In this document: one piece after another, positions 1 through 12,300 of the stretch
Numbering within the stretch: position 1 is the stretch's first letter
Layout: the number at the start of each line of letters is the position of its first letter
NCBI RefSeq assembly: GCF_037392515.1
Contig: NC_090288.1
Location: forward strand, 57,273,673-57,337,672
Length of the DNA stretch: 64,000 nucleotides
Direction of reading: 5' to 3'
From: Haliotis asinina
Taxonomy: Eukaryota; Mollusca; Gastropoda; Lepetellida; Haliotidae
Notes under the pieces: model-generated
The model's input: the letters and a program-made list of their open reading frames with translations, nothing else
What the model was told of the DNA's origin: nothing
Databases searched by the model: none
Made by a program: the position numbers and the translations under genes

Positions 1-227
1 CACCACCTCCACCCTCTTCCTCTGGTTTGATAATTGCTGTGTATCAAAATCCACCTTGACAATACTTAGGTCATGGTATTAGTCAGTAATATGCTCTCTG
101 TAAATCACTAAATACGAGTATCGGTGACAGCATCTATTTTTCCAGTTTCACACTGCTGGCTCAACATGACATAGAAGGAGTAACGCTCAGAGCAGTGTAG
201 CAATCATTCCACATGTCTCCATTTCAG

Positions 228-317
228 TTTGCACATTTGATAATGATACAGAAAAGGCTGGGAAAAGAGATGTTTCCACTGATCGAGCAAGCATACTACC
301 CCAACCACAAGGAAATG
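228..317 (+). CDS. Syn: Synapsin exon: [20 protein letters not shown]... (domain C)
   Basis: Acceptor atttcag at 221-227, donor gtgagt at 318. It encodes 30 codons in phase 0, ending in YYPNHKEM. It matches the vertebrate stretch VFAQMVRLHKKLG...FPLIDQTFYPNHKEM of domain C. The next coding exon is 21.8 kb away, and TIMP lies between them. Confidence 0.95.
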
Positions 318-3300
318 GTGAGTAACCTCTGGGTGAGTTTCACATCTTCTCCTTCTCTTCTCTAAAACAAGAGGAGCTGCAGACCACCTCCCTCCCTCCA
401 CACATCACCACAGATACTCCACTGCAGCCACAATACTACTTTGTGAGGAGAGTACAGTTCGTAGAACAACACTATCAATCTGTTTACCCCAAGCTTTCAC
501 ACTGTCACTTGGTGAAAATGTTCAAATTCAAATTCAGAAATCATCAATTTGTGAAATATTGTCACAGTGGTATTTTATATTACTTTAAACTAAAATGGTA
601 TTTTATGTTACTTTAACATTTATAAGTGCCACAAAAATGTATTTTTCTTTACTTATAATCACAACCTCTGCATTTTGAAAATGTATTTTTATTGCAACTT
701 AGTGTTGATTTCATGAGAAAATTGAATGCCAAGTTTGTGCTATGTCTGAGTATCCTGAATTGTGATTGGAGCTGATGTTTCTGTACAAACTGGCATTGTA
801 GTTGCAGCCTACGTATGTACAGTAGTGTGATGGAAGGAGGCTGGTGGCTGCAGCTCTCGCTCAGATTACAGCCACAACCCCAAGAGAGCTTATTTCCGTA
901 ACAGTTTATGTTTCATGAAATGCAGTATAACAAAGACCCTTATTTGTTTTAATAAGTTTTAGATTCAATTATGTTCAAAACAAAATATGTTTTTTTAGCA
1001 AGTTAAATTTCATTTTTTCTTTTCCCTCACTGGAACCAACGGTTTTTGTGGGCAAATGTGATGGTTTCTTGTCCAATAGTTATGGTCTTTTTTTCACGTG
1101 TGGCAAATGACACAATGACTACCTCTCATCTGACACTAACTGTCACTTAGTGAAACTTCCATACAATCCTTAAGCAGGCTTCAAAAGGCTTTGACAAGGC
1201 TTCAAAATTCACTAAAAGCCATTGTAATACCCCTGAGTTGAGTAAGCATTATTACTTCTTCTTGAAAATATATACTGAAAGGCCAAAGAAATGTTGTAAG
1301 TATCAACAGTGTAACAGTGTGAACCAATGTTTTTTAATATATACCACTGAATATAGTCAAGTTTGATGAAATCATGAACAGTTGTAATATAACCTGTTTA
1401 ATCCAATAAAAATTGTTTGGGATTGAGGTTAGAAATGTTTTTTATTTGTGGAAAAGGAAGAGTTGACACAAACACAACATTGAAATCTAGGTACATGGGC
1501 ATCATGCATGCACTCAGACATAAATTGCCAGCTGAATAGCAACCATTAACTTGTTTTCTGAACACAGTAGCTATGGCTAGGTTAACGTGAGATCAACAGC
1601 AAGCCATTTGGACGTCTACACAATCTTACGTTTCTTTTGCCTTTCAGTATGTATATACTATAAATCATGAAATCAATGTGAGCATTTTATTAGTGCAGAA
1701 AATGCATCTTTACTCTTCTTGCACTATTACAAAGAGGCATTTCCATCTGACCAAGTCTACGTTTGACAACTTTAAGACAAAAAATGTTAAACTCTTGTCG
1801 TCTTTATTGTCTTAGGTTAGCATTCATCACAAGAATACAGAATAGTACCACAATTTAGACATCTCTCATAAAATCAGTTGACAAATGAACACTAATTTCC
1901 ATGACGGTAATTGATATCCATTGGCAAATTACTAATATGTAACAATAATGGAAGTGTTGAGACTACACATTACACCAAAAGAGGTGACTCCCTGTTTACA
2001 GGTATCTCAGGTCACATGTAATTATCACTGGTTACAATCACTGGTCATTGTTTAAGGTCACTCAAGCACATCAGCCAGACCACACATTTTCCAATCACGC
2101 AGGATTATGTCGCGATCATTGCTCACCTTTGAAGGGTTTCAAATCAGATTACATTTGTTGTCATAAGACAATGTGTAGAAAGCAAATCACGTAATCAAAC
2201 ATGACAGCATAATCAAAACATCTTCAGCTCATATCCAGTTATTACATAACAACCCCAATTCAGGTTATTTGGTACATAATAAGTGTAAAAATTAACATCA
2301 AAGATGTCACAATGTCACGGTTTATCATCAACACAGATTTCTCCGCTCACATTGATTTCATGACACATTTTTTATTAGACCCTCACACTCGCATTAAATT
2401 TGTGATGCATTATTTTCATAATAATATATTATAATAATATATTGGGGATAATATGTTTTTAGGGTACTTGTTCCCAGAACACAAAATGCTTTACGTTCAG
2501 AACACATAGGTAGAAAATATCATGTATGAAATGTAGATGTATTTGCATGAAACACGCAGGTTTTTGCATTAATGAAGAAACTGAAGATCAATCACTTGAC
2601 TGTGATTCTTCAAAGGCATTTAGAAGTTGGCGTAGCAATGCAGGACAGATTTTATGGATAGCAACTTCTTGAATTTATTTTATGACGTTTTGGGACTTAT
2701 CCTAGCCCCCTCATCAGGTTGAGCTGAACTGAACCAGTTCAGTTGACCTTCCAGTTGAGCTGTCAGTTGAGTTGAGTTGAGTTCAGCTCAATCTGATGAG
2801 GGGGCTAGGATAAGCCCCAAAATGTCGTAAAATAAATTCAGGAAGTTGCTATCCATAAAATTTGTCCTGTAATCACTGGATTGTCAAATCTAGACCCACA
2901 TACTTCATACACTGCTGTATTATGTAGGTCAAGTGTGTGTTGCCTTAAACAGACAAAAAAGCTGATAGAATGAAAAAACTTTTTATTTTAGCTGGTGATG
3001 TGAACATGGGAAATGGAAAATGTGCACTGGTAGGAAAATGGGTTTGATCATAGCATGGTATGAGACATGGATAGTAATGTCTGGAGAGTAGAGTTGTGTC
3101 CATTATCAAATTCCGATATACTACGGTGGTGAGGGTATGATCGTACCATCAACCACTTTAGATGCTTTTTAGATGTTGACTGGTCTTTAAAACATATTTT
3201 AACAATGTCAGCACCTTCTGGGTAATATCTAATAAAGGTGACTTTGCAAAGCACTGAAGTTGAGCTACAGATCACCATTGGTGTTTTCTCATCATAGTAT

Positions 3301-6300
3301 ATATTGGTGTATTAACATGAAATATTAATTTTGTTTTCATGTTGTAAACTTTTATGTCATTGCATGGTCCAATGTTATTGTTACATTGAATGGCATATCC
3401 TTGCATGATGCCATGAAATACATGTAATAAAGGTAATGCCCCTGTCTTGTATTGTTATATTGAATGACATATCCTTGCATGGTCCCTTGAAATAGTTAAA
3501 ATTATTCGTCTGTCTTGTCTTGCTCTTAGAGTGGCATATCCTTGCATGATCCCATGGTATAATCACCCATATTTCCCAACACATCCTGTGGGCTGAAATA
3601 TCCTTGCAGGATACCAAGATGACATCAACACGTTTTCCCTTTCATGTGAAACTGACATATATATCCTTGCATGTTCCATGATGTGCCAACATTATTTCTA
3701 TAACATGTTTCATATTGATTGATACATTCTTGCATGATACATTGATATAATTAAGATTATTTCTATATCATATGTTTCATACTGACTGACATTTACTTGC
3801 ATAATGTCATGATCTTTGAAGACAATTTCCTTCTTATGCCACACTTACTGACATATACCTTGAATGATACCAAGTATTATTAGGACTAATTCCATGTTAT
3901 TTCATACTGACTGCAACATCAGAGTATGATAACTTACATGCCATATACTAATACACTGCTTGCCGTATACCAATACCTTGCATGCCATATACTAATACAC
4001 TGCTTGCCGTATACCAATACCTTGCATGCCATATACTAATGCACTGCATGTCGTATACCAAAACCTTGCATGCCATATACTAATACACTGCTTGCCATAT
4101 ACCAATACCTTGCATGTCATATACCAAGATTATTACCATATTGGTACCACATGTCCTTGCATGCCGTCATGATGCCAAGGTCATTTCTTTTTGTTGTGAT
4201 ATTGGTATATAATACCAACATTATTTCATGGTTATTTAATATAGTCATGGTTATTTTATATACTTCCATAGTACATAGTATGAGTAGATATAGCCAAGCC
4301 CTATACAAAGATATTATTTTGAGACTTAAAGACCGTTATTTCTTTAAGGAATGTCTAAATTTAGTGTTGTCATGCACTGCTTGTTGATGTATTTCAGCAT
4401 GACCATGACGATTTCTCAAGCTTTTAATATTTAGGCTGATTCATCCATTTATGATACCAAGTTGTCTTGACAATCATATGCTATGGAGACGTGTTTGAGT
4501 ATAATATGAAAATCAATCACAGATGTATCTTTGCATGATGTTAAGATTATTTTTATTATGAACAATGCATTATGGACAATATATCAATGCATTATGGACA
4601 ATATATCACTGCATGATGCCAAGGGTATTTGTGTATCATGTGTTATAAATAAATACAAGTATGTCCTTGCATTATAAATATATATATATCCTTGAGTGAC
4701 ACCCATGATTATTTTTGTATCATCTGTTTTAAATAGATATATGTATGCAAAGATTATTTCTGTTCCAGAATTTATGGACACATATAACCTTGCATGGTGC
4801 AAAGATATCATTTCCACATCATGATTGATAAACCAATATACACTTTGTTGATGCCAGACTTTGTCTCTTACATGATATATATAGTGATTGTCCTTGCATG
4901 ATAGCGAAAATTCATTATCATGTAGTATGATGCTTTGCATACTTTTTCATATTTCTTATGATTTTTAGTAAACATATTTTGATCCAACATTGTTACTAGT
5001 CAAAGCTCTCTTGGGATTGGGTGTTATTGTAATATATAATCACTTGAGTTGTAAAAGATCAATATTCTTAACAAATAGTTATCTGTTTGGAGTTGAGAAG
5101 CAGAGAAACAACCATTGTTTGGGCAAACTCATTACTACGTGTACCTCACAATTTTATGTGTTGTGGCAGTTTAAACTTAGCACATCTGGTGATTTGTCTG
5201 TAACAAAGTCAACCATTTATGGCATGTTCTTACAAACACATACAACAAAATTGGTTTCTTTATATTTTTCGTATTTTCAGTATTTATTATTTCATTTTCA
5301 ATATTTGAATTTGATTATTCCTAGTAGCTTCAGAAAAAGGGAGATAATTCTCTTATGAATAGTTTCACTTTGGATTAGAAGTATTTTTCAGCTTGGTTTG
5401 AATGTAAACTAGCTCTGTGGTAATACTATTATGTCTTTGTAAATATTGTGATTTGATATTTTTTATCTTGCTTGTTTTTAGTTCATTATTTCACAATTAA
5501 GAGATAAACATAGTGTTTATTCAATTTAGATGTTTTGATATGAAGATTAAAACTGTAAGTTTTGAAATCAAACACGACAGCTTTAGATTTTGATTTTGAA
5601 GATTAACATAGTTGAATCTTTGTTTGAAACATCTAAATTTAAGACACTCTGTGTTTATTTTCCTTCTACCATGACAGAAAATGAATCCTTTAGCTAATGC
5701 TGATATAGTTAGTGATGAGGAATACGTTATGCCTAATACTAGTTGGGTGTATTTTTAAAAAGCTGCTTTCTCTGATGAACAGTTTTGTATGTGTCTGTTT
5801 AGTTGATTTACCAAAGTCATATCTCAGCATGTGGTTGATTTATAAACCCCAACCATTATTTTTACCATATGTTGTACTGACAGCTTTTTTAAGGCAATAA
5901 AATCACATAAGCACTTATCCGGTAAGCATTATTCAAACCTACATCCATGAAGCAAAGGAACCTCAGTGAGATATTATTCTAAAGTGCACACCTTTATTTA
6001 AAAGTCATAAAGTTCTGAAAGTCATTCAGAGAGGAAGTCCTATCATGATGATGTCATGTCACGTCATGGCATGTCATCGAGTAGGATCAAAGGTCAAACT
6101 GTGTTCATGTTGCTGAGTTTAGTCATAGGTATGTGTCTTCATCATGTTTCCACCAGAATTACATTCCTGGTGTCTCCTGCCATGGTGATGCTGGAATATT
6201 GATGAAAGTGGTGTAAAACTAAATTCTCACTCACTCACTCACTCACTCACTCACTCACTCACTCACTCACTCACTCACTCCATCTGAATTCTCTTGTCGC

Positions 6301-9300
6301 TCTTGCTGTAATAAGCTTAGATTCTGTGACTGAGAAGTTTTGAACTTTTTCATCAGAAAAATCAGCATTTTGATACTTTGGTTTTCGAAAGAAATGCTGC
6401 TGAATACTACTGGTTTCTTTTGTGGTAAGGTGTTCACACAATCGGACTAGATCATTGTCCAATACAGATTAAACACCTCAGGTATACAATGCAGAAATGA
6501 GATTCTAAAGTGTCATGGTAGAATGTTTATTTTGACTTATTTGATGCTAAATGTCATGACATTTGTCGTTTTATCTTTTCTATTCTAAATAGAATATTGC
6601 CTTTTTCACTTTTATTACAAGTTTGATATTTTCATGCCAGTTTTAATATGAGCTTTTATATTTACTTTTATGATAATCCTTATTTATTATACATATGATG
6701 TACATTTACAATCAGGTCTTTGAATGTCATTTAGAAGTGAAAATACATAAGAATGAAGATTTTTTATGGATATCAACTTCTTTATGAGAGAACACAACGT
6801 TTCGGAGTTAATGCTTACTCCTTCATCAGGTGATTGAGAAAGGGATACAGAGGTGTATTTATATGTACAGGTAAAACAATAACAAAGTAACAAGTGGAAT
6901 GAGTTAACGAAAGCTAGTATAAACAAGCACTGATAGGAAGCCGATAGTTAAGATAACAATGATGGAAGCCAATGGTAATGCATTACAGTTGATGATTGGG
7001 GATAAGGATGGAAGCCAATGGTGATACATTACGCATGATAGGATGATGTACATAACACACGATAGGGGGTGAGCATGTTACATGAGGGTTGGTGATGTAC
7101 AAACACAAGTATGTACTCGGGTAGATAGGCTATACATGAATTACATAGATAGAATGTACACAGGTAGATGAGATTAATTTATCAATAAGTCCCAGGCACT
7201 TGGTAGGTACACTCCTTGGTCGCGGTTGATGGCTGGTTTCTGTCTCCGGATCTCGATGGCCTCTTGCAGTTTCCTTTGGCGCCAGTTGTTGTTGTTGGTA
7301 GATAGTATCCTAGTGTCCTCCCATCGAATTGAGTGTTCTTGAGAATGTGTTCAGAGATGGCCGATTTCTGGTCGAGTTTCCTGACTGAGGTCTGATGTTC
7401 CTTCATTCTGGTGTTGATTGGTCTCAGCGTTTCTCCAATGTATAGGTCGCCACAGTTGCAAGGGATCTGGTAGATGCATCCTCTCGGATTAGGGTGTTCA
7501 CAGCTGGGTCCTTTACCAAAGGCGACCTATACATTGGAGAAACGCTGAGACCAATCAACACCAGAATGAAGGAACATCAGACCTCAGTCAGGAAACTCGA
7601 CCAGAAATCGGCCATCTCTGAACACATTCTCAAGAACCCTGAACACTCAATTCGATGGGAGGACACTAGGATACTATCTACCAACAACAACAACTGGCGC
7701 CAAAGGAAACTGCAAGAGGCCATCGAGATCCGGAGACAGAAACCAGCCATCAACCGCGACCAAGGAGTGCACCTACCAAGTGCCTGGGACTTATTGATAA
7801 ATTAATCTCATCTACCTGTGTACATTCTATCTATGTAATTCATGTATAGCCTATCTACCCGAGTACATACTTGTGTTTGTACATCACCAACCCTCATGTA
7901 ACATGCTCACCCCCTATCGTGTGTTATGTACATCATCCTATCATGCGTAATGTATCACCATTGGCTTCCATCCTTATCCCCAATCATCAACTGTAATGCA
8001 TTACCATTGGCTTCCATCATTGTTATCTTAACTATCGGCTTCCTATCAGTGCTTGTTTATACTAGCTTTCGTTAACTCATTCCACTTGTTACTTTGTTAT
8101 TGTTTTACCTGTACATATAAATACACCTCTGTATCCCTTTCTCAATCACCTGATGAAGGAGTAAGCATTAACTCCGAAACGTTGTGTTCTCTCATAAAGA
8201 AGTTGATATCCATAAAAAATCTTCATTCTTATACATTTACAATGTAAAGTAACAGTAGCAGTTTTAGACATGGTGATTCACCTTCCTTATATTTAGGATC
8301 TTAGCTCTGGCAACTGGATGAAACAATGCATACTCCATTATACTTCATTTCAAAATTACATATTACAAATTTATCTAAGTAATAAGGAACTGATAAGAAA
8401 TTAAGCTTAACACCTAACACCAGGATTTACGTTTTCTGGATCGAATGTATACACTGTCTTTGTCAAATTTGTAGTTAGATAGGATAGGATATTGTAGGGG
8501 TAGATAGATAGAGTATTGTAACTTAGCTAGGTAGAATATTAGAGTTAGATGGACAGGGTAGAGTATTGTAGACTATATAGGTGGAATATTGTGGAGTAGA
8601 TAGATAAGGAGAGTATGGTAGAGTAGCTGGGAAGGGTAGAGTATGTTGGATAATATCAACCAAACCAATGTTACTGGTATCCAGGGAGATTAGAGACAGA
8701 TTGAAGCAACCTATTTTAGATAATATGCAGTAACATATGATTTTACACTTGTAAAGAATAGATAGCAGGTAGTGTACACATCATATGGGCTCATATTTAT
8801 GTGTAAATCTTGTATGAAATATACACTGACATGAAAAAATTATATGTTGGATAATATCAACACATGTTATTTTGTGGTATGATAGACCAAACCAATGTTA
8901 CTGGTATCCAGGGAGATCAGAGTATCTGTCAACACAAAGAAGGTTCTGCAGACTGAAGTTGTTAGAACATGTTGCTTGGTTTTCTTTGCCTGACACTTGT
9001 CAGTTGAGGGACAAGCAGGGAGTGGTCATATGTTGCCTCATACAGTAGATACCTCCAAACATACACTCTCACAAATAACACTCGCACACACAATCACACA
9101 CACATACACACTGACTCTCTTTCTGTCTCTCTCTCTCACACACACACATATACCCTTTATCGATAGTCTTTCATTTTCTCTCACATATACACTGTCTCTC
9201 TCTCTCTCTCTCTCTCTTGTGCGCACACACACATACACACACACACACACTCACACCTCAATAGTTTCATGTAGTTTATGTTTCAAAAGAAAGTAAAAAA

Positions 9301-12300
9301 TGTTTATGAAAAAATAGTTCAACTTTATTCAGCAATATGTTTCATTCACATACTGGTTTCTCTTCAAATGGCTTCAGAATGAAACAAAATATTGAATTCA
9401 ACATATCACGCACACAGCTAGAAAAATATCGAACTGCTGTTACTTAAATGACCTTTTCTTATTTTGTTCAAGATAAAGATCACAGATCTTCATACAGGAT
9501 ACTTTGATTTCTGCTCTAAATGTTCGCATGGCAGGGCATAAAGATGATTTGAAAAGCCAATTTCAAGTCATTACAAACTTCATCATAATGTGGAAGTCTT
9601 TTATTTGAAAACATATTTTTATGATGAGATGAATGTTTTACAAAGAATCATCAAAGAATACTTTTTCCATCATTTCAAATATTTGTGTCTCTAAATCTGT
9701 AAAAACAGGAAATTTTGATCCATATGACATTTTGTTTACAGTTAACAAATATTTTTAAAGAAGTTTGTACTGATTTCAGCTGACATTTCCTGCAAATTCT
9801 CATCATGCAATGCAAGTAATGATTGGGTAATCAGTGACTGCTCTCTTCAGTCAACTTCTGTCACGACACACTTTGTTGACATGACACATGAGTATGTCCT
9901 TTGTTCCTGCATTACTCATTCAAAAAGCAAAGGGTTGTGTGATATAATCAATCCTTTCGTTATATACACACTTCATCCATACACAGCCAGTAAATTAGTC
10001 AGACCACTTGACCAACACATCAACATGTTCACAGTCTTCAAGAGTGTATTGGTTGGTGCAATGTCTTCATGAATAACAAGAGAGTAGCACATTCACCTTG
10101 TTGACAAGTCCAGGTTTCTGTCTGTTACACTGGCATTTAAACCATGATGCCTTTCTTGGCATTTAAGGTCATACAGGGTAACTGATGTTGATTAACCAAG
10201 CACTGCAGGTCTTGTATCCGAATGGCTTATCAACATGTCAGGTTTGGAAAATTCCGGATCATGCGTCTTTCTGGCTTTGTCAGCCATCTCCATGACAGAG
10301 CAATATGATCACACAACTCTGTCCATAATGAACCATCTTCCATGACTTTGCCTGCAAGAGAACAGATTCTTATAGACATACATATTAATTACAGATAGAT
10401 TTGATCCCAGGAACAAGATTCAACTCAATAGATCTGTGATAAATCAGGACCATTGTAGGCATGAAAAAGTGACAAACTGAAGGAGGGAGATCACAAAAAC
10501 ATATTACAACCTAAGTCAGGGAGGAGCATGAAGGTGCTAAAATTAATTTGAAATGAAATGTGTGATTTTAAATTAGGTTGTTATGATACTCTCCCTCATC
10601 TTTTCATATGGCTATTGTCTTAGAACTATTTACCTGCTGACTGTTTTGGATATATGAAGATATGGTCAGTGGTATTCATCGTATAAAACTAGAAATTTCA
10701 TATTGTCGATAATTATCAGTTAAATTAAGGGTTGTCGTATCACATATTCAACTTCCAATCCAACACGTACAAAATCTTATTTCCTCTTTTCATAATTCAG
10801 GTTTTTTGTTATCAATTATTTTATCTATCTCTGGGATGGTGGGATAGCCTTGAGGTTAAAGCACACTAAAAACCTCTGTTTAATTTCCCCACATTGGTAG
10901 AAAATGTGTGAAGTCTGTTTCTGGTGTCCCCTGGCGCGATATTGCTGGAATATTGCTAAATGTAGCATAAAACCAAACTCATTGTCAATGAGAGTAAATG
11001 GGATGCAGTTAAAATTATGACATGATAAACAAGTCTTACCTGTAATAAAGATTGGTCTTTGTGGCCGTGGATGCTCTTGTTCATATGGTGATGGTCTACC
11101 AGGGTTAATGCCACAGAGTCCATCACTTGCCCAGGAGTTGACTGTGAGCTCTGTCTCATTGGACAGGAAAAGTGGAATCTGAGGAAAAACATGCATGCTT
11201 ATACAAGATATAAGATATGAGTGTTGCAACATCAGCCAATCAAATTAAATACATTTATTTTATTCAGAAGAGGGTGAGAGCATAGAGTGAGTAAACTAGG
11301 GTAGGGTGAGTAGGAAAAGGTAAGGTGAGTTGATCAGGGTACAGTAGACAAGGGTAGAGTGAGTAGAAAAGAGTAGGGTGAGTAGACAAGGGTAGAGTGA
11401 GTAGATAATGGTAGGGTGAATAGACATAGGTAGGGTGAGTAGACAAGGGTAGGGTGAGTGGACAAGAGCAGGGTGAGTAGACAAGGGTAGGGTGAACAGA
11501 TAATGGTAGGGTGAATAGACATAGGTAGGGTGAGTAGACAAGGGTAGGGTGAGTAGAAAAGAGTAGGATGAGGAGACAAGGGTAGGATGAGTAGATAATG
11601 ATAGGGTGAATAGACATGGGTAGGGTGAGTATACAAGGGAAGGGTAAGTAGACAAGGGTAGGGTGAGGAGACAAGGGTAGGATGAGTAGAAAAGGATCCG
11701 GCAATAGACAAGGGTAGGGAGAGTAGACAAGGATGAGTAGAAAAGGATAGTTTGAGTAGACAAGGGAAGGATGAGTAGATGAGGGTTGGGTGAGTAGACA
11801 AGGATAGGGTGGATAGACAAGGGTTGGGTGAGCAGAAAAGGATAGGGTGGATAGACAAGGGTAGGATGAGTAGATGAGGGTTGGGTGAGTAGACAAGGAT
11901 AAGGTGGATAGACAAGGGTTGGGTGAGTAGAAAAGGATAGGGTGGATAGACAAGGGTAGGATGAGTAGATGAGGGTTGGGTGAGTAGACAAGGGTAGGGT
12001 GAGGAGGCAATGGTAGGGTGAGTAGAAAAGGATTGGGTAATAGACAAGGGTAGGGTGAGTAGACAAGGAGAGCTTGAGTGGACAAGGCAAGGGGCAGTAG
12101 ACAAGGGTGAGTAGAGTGAGTAGACAAGCCTAGGGGAAGTAGACAAGGGTGAGTAGAGTGAGTAGACAATGCTAGGGTGAGTAGAGTAAGGAAGAGCGTA
12201 TGAACATGTAGACTAAGGTAGACTAAGTAGAGAATGACAGGATTGCAGTAAGGGACAAGATAGGAAAGTGCAGAAGCATCGGTCACCTGTACTGATTCAG

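Larger units (their letters stand above)
6751..8235. mobile_element. Penelope-like retroelement, two 3' pieces in inverted (foldback) arrangement
   Basis: Two arms, about 6751-7466 (- strand) and 7521-8235 (+ strand), are near-exact reverse complements around a short unique centre. Each encodes a GIY-YIG endonuclease end typical of Penelope-like elements: [29 protein letters not shown] and [19 protein letters not shown]. The left copy also shows the upstream IPCNCG motif. No reverse transcriptase is present, so both pieces are fossils. Each outer end carries a hammerhead-like motif. The 12-bp string tacatttacaat occurs at 6701-6712 and 8232-8243 and may be the target-site duplication. The arms are still very similar, which suggests recent insertion or gene conversion. 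Confidence 0.82.

Noticed and set aside
8997-9296. Open frames on both strands
   Set aside because: They are CA/CT microsatellite translations.
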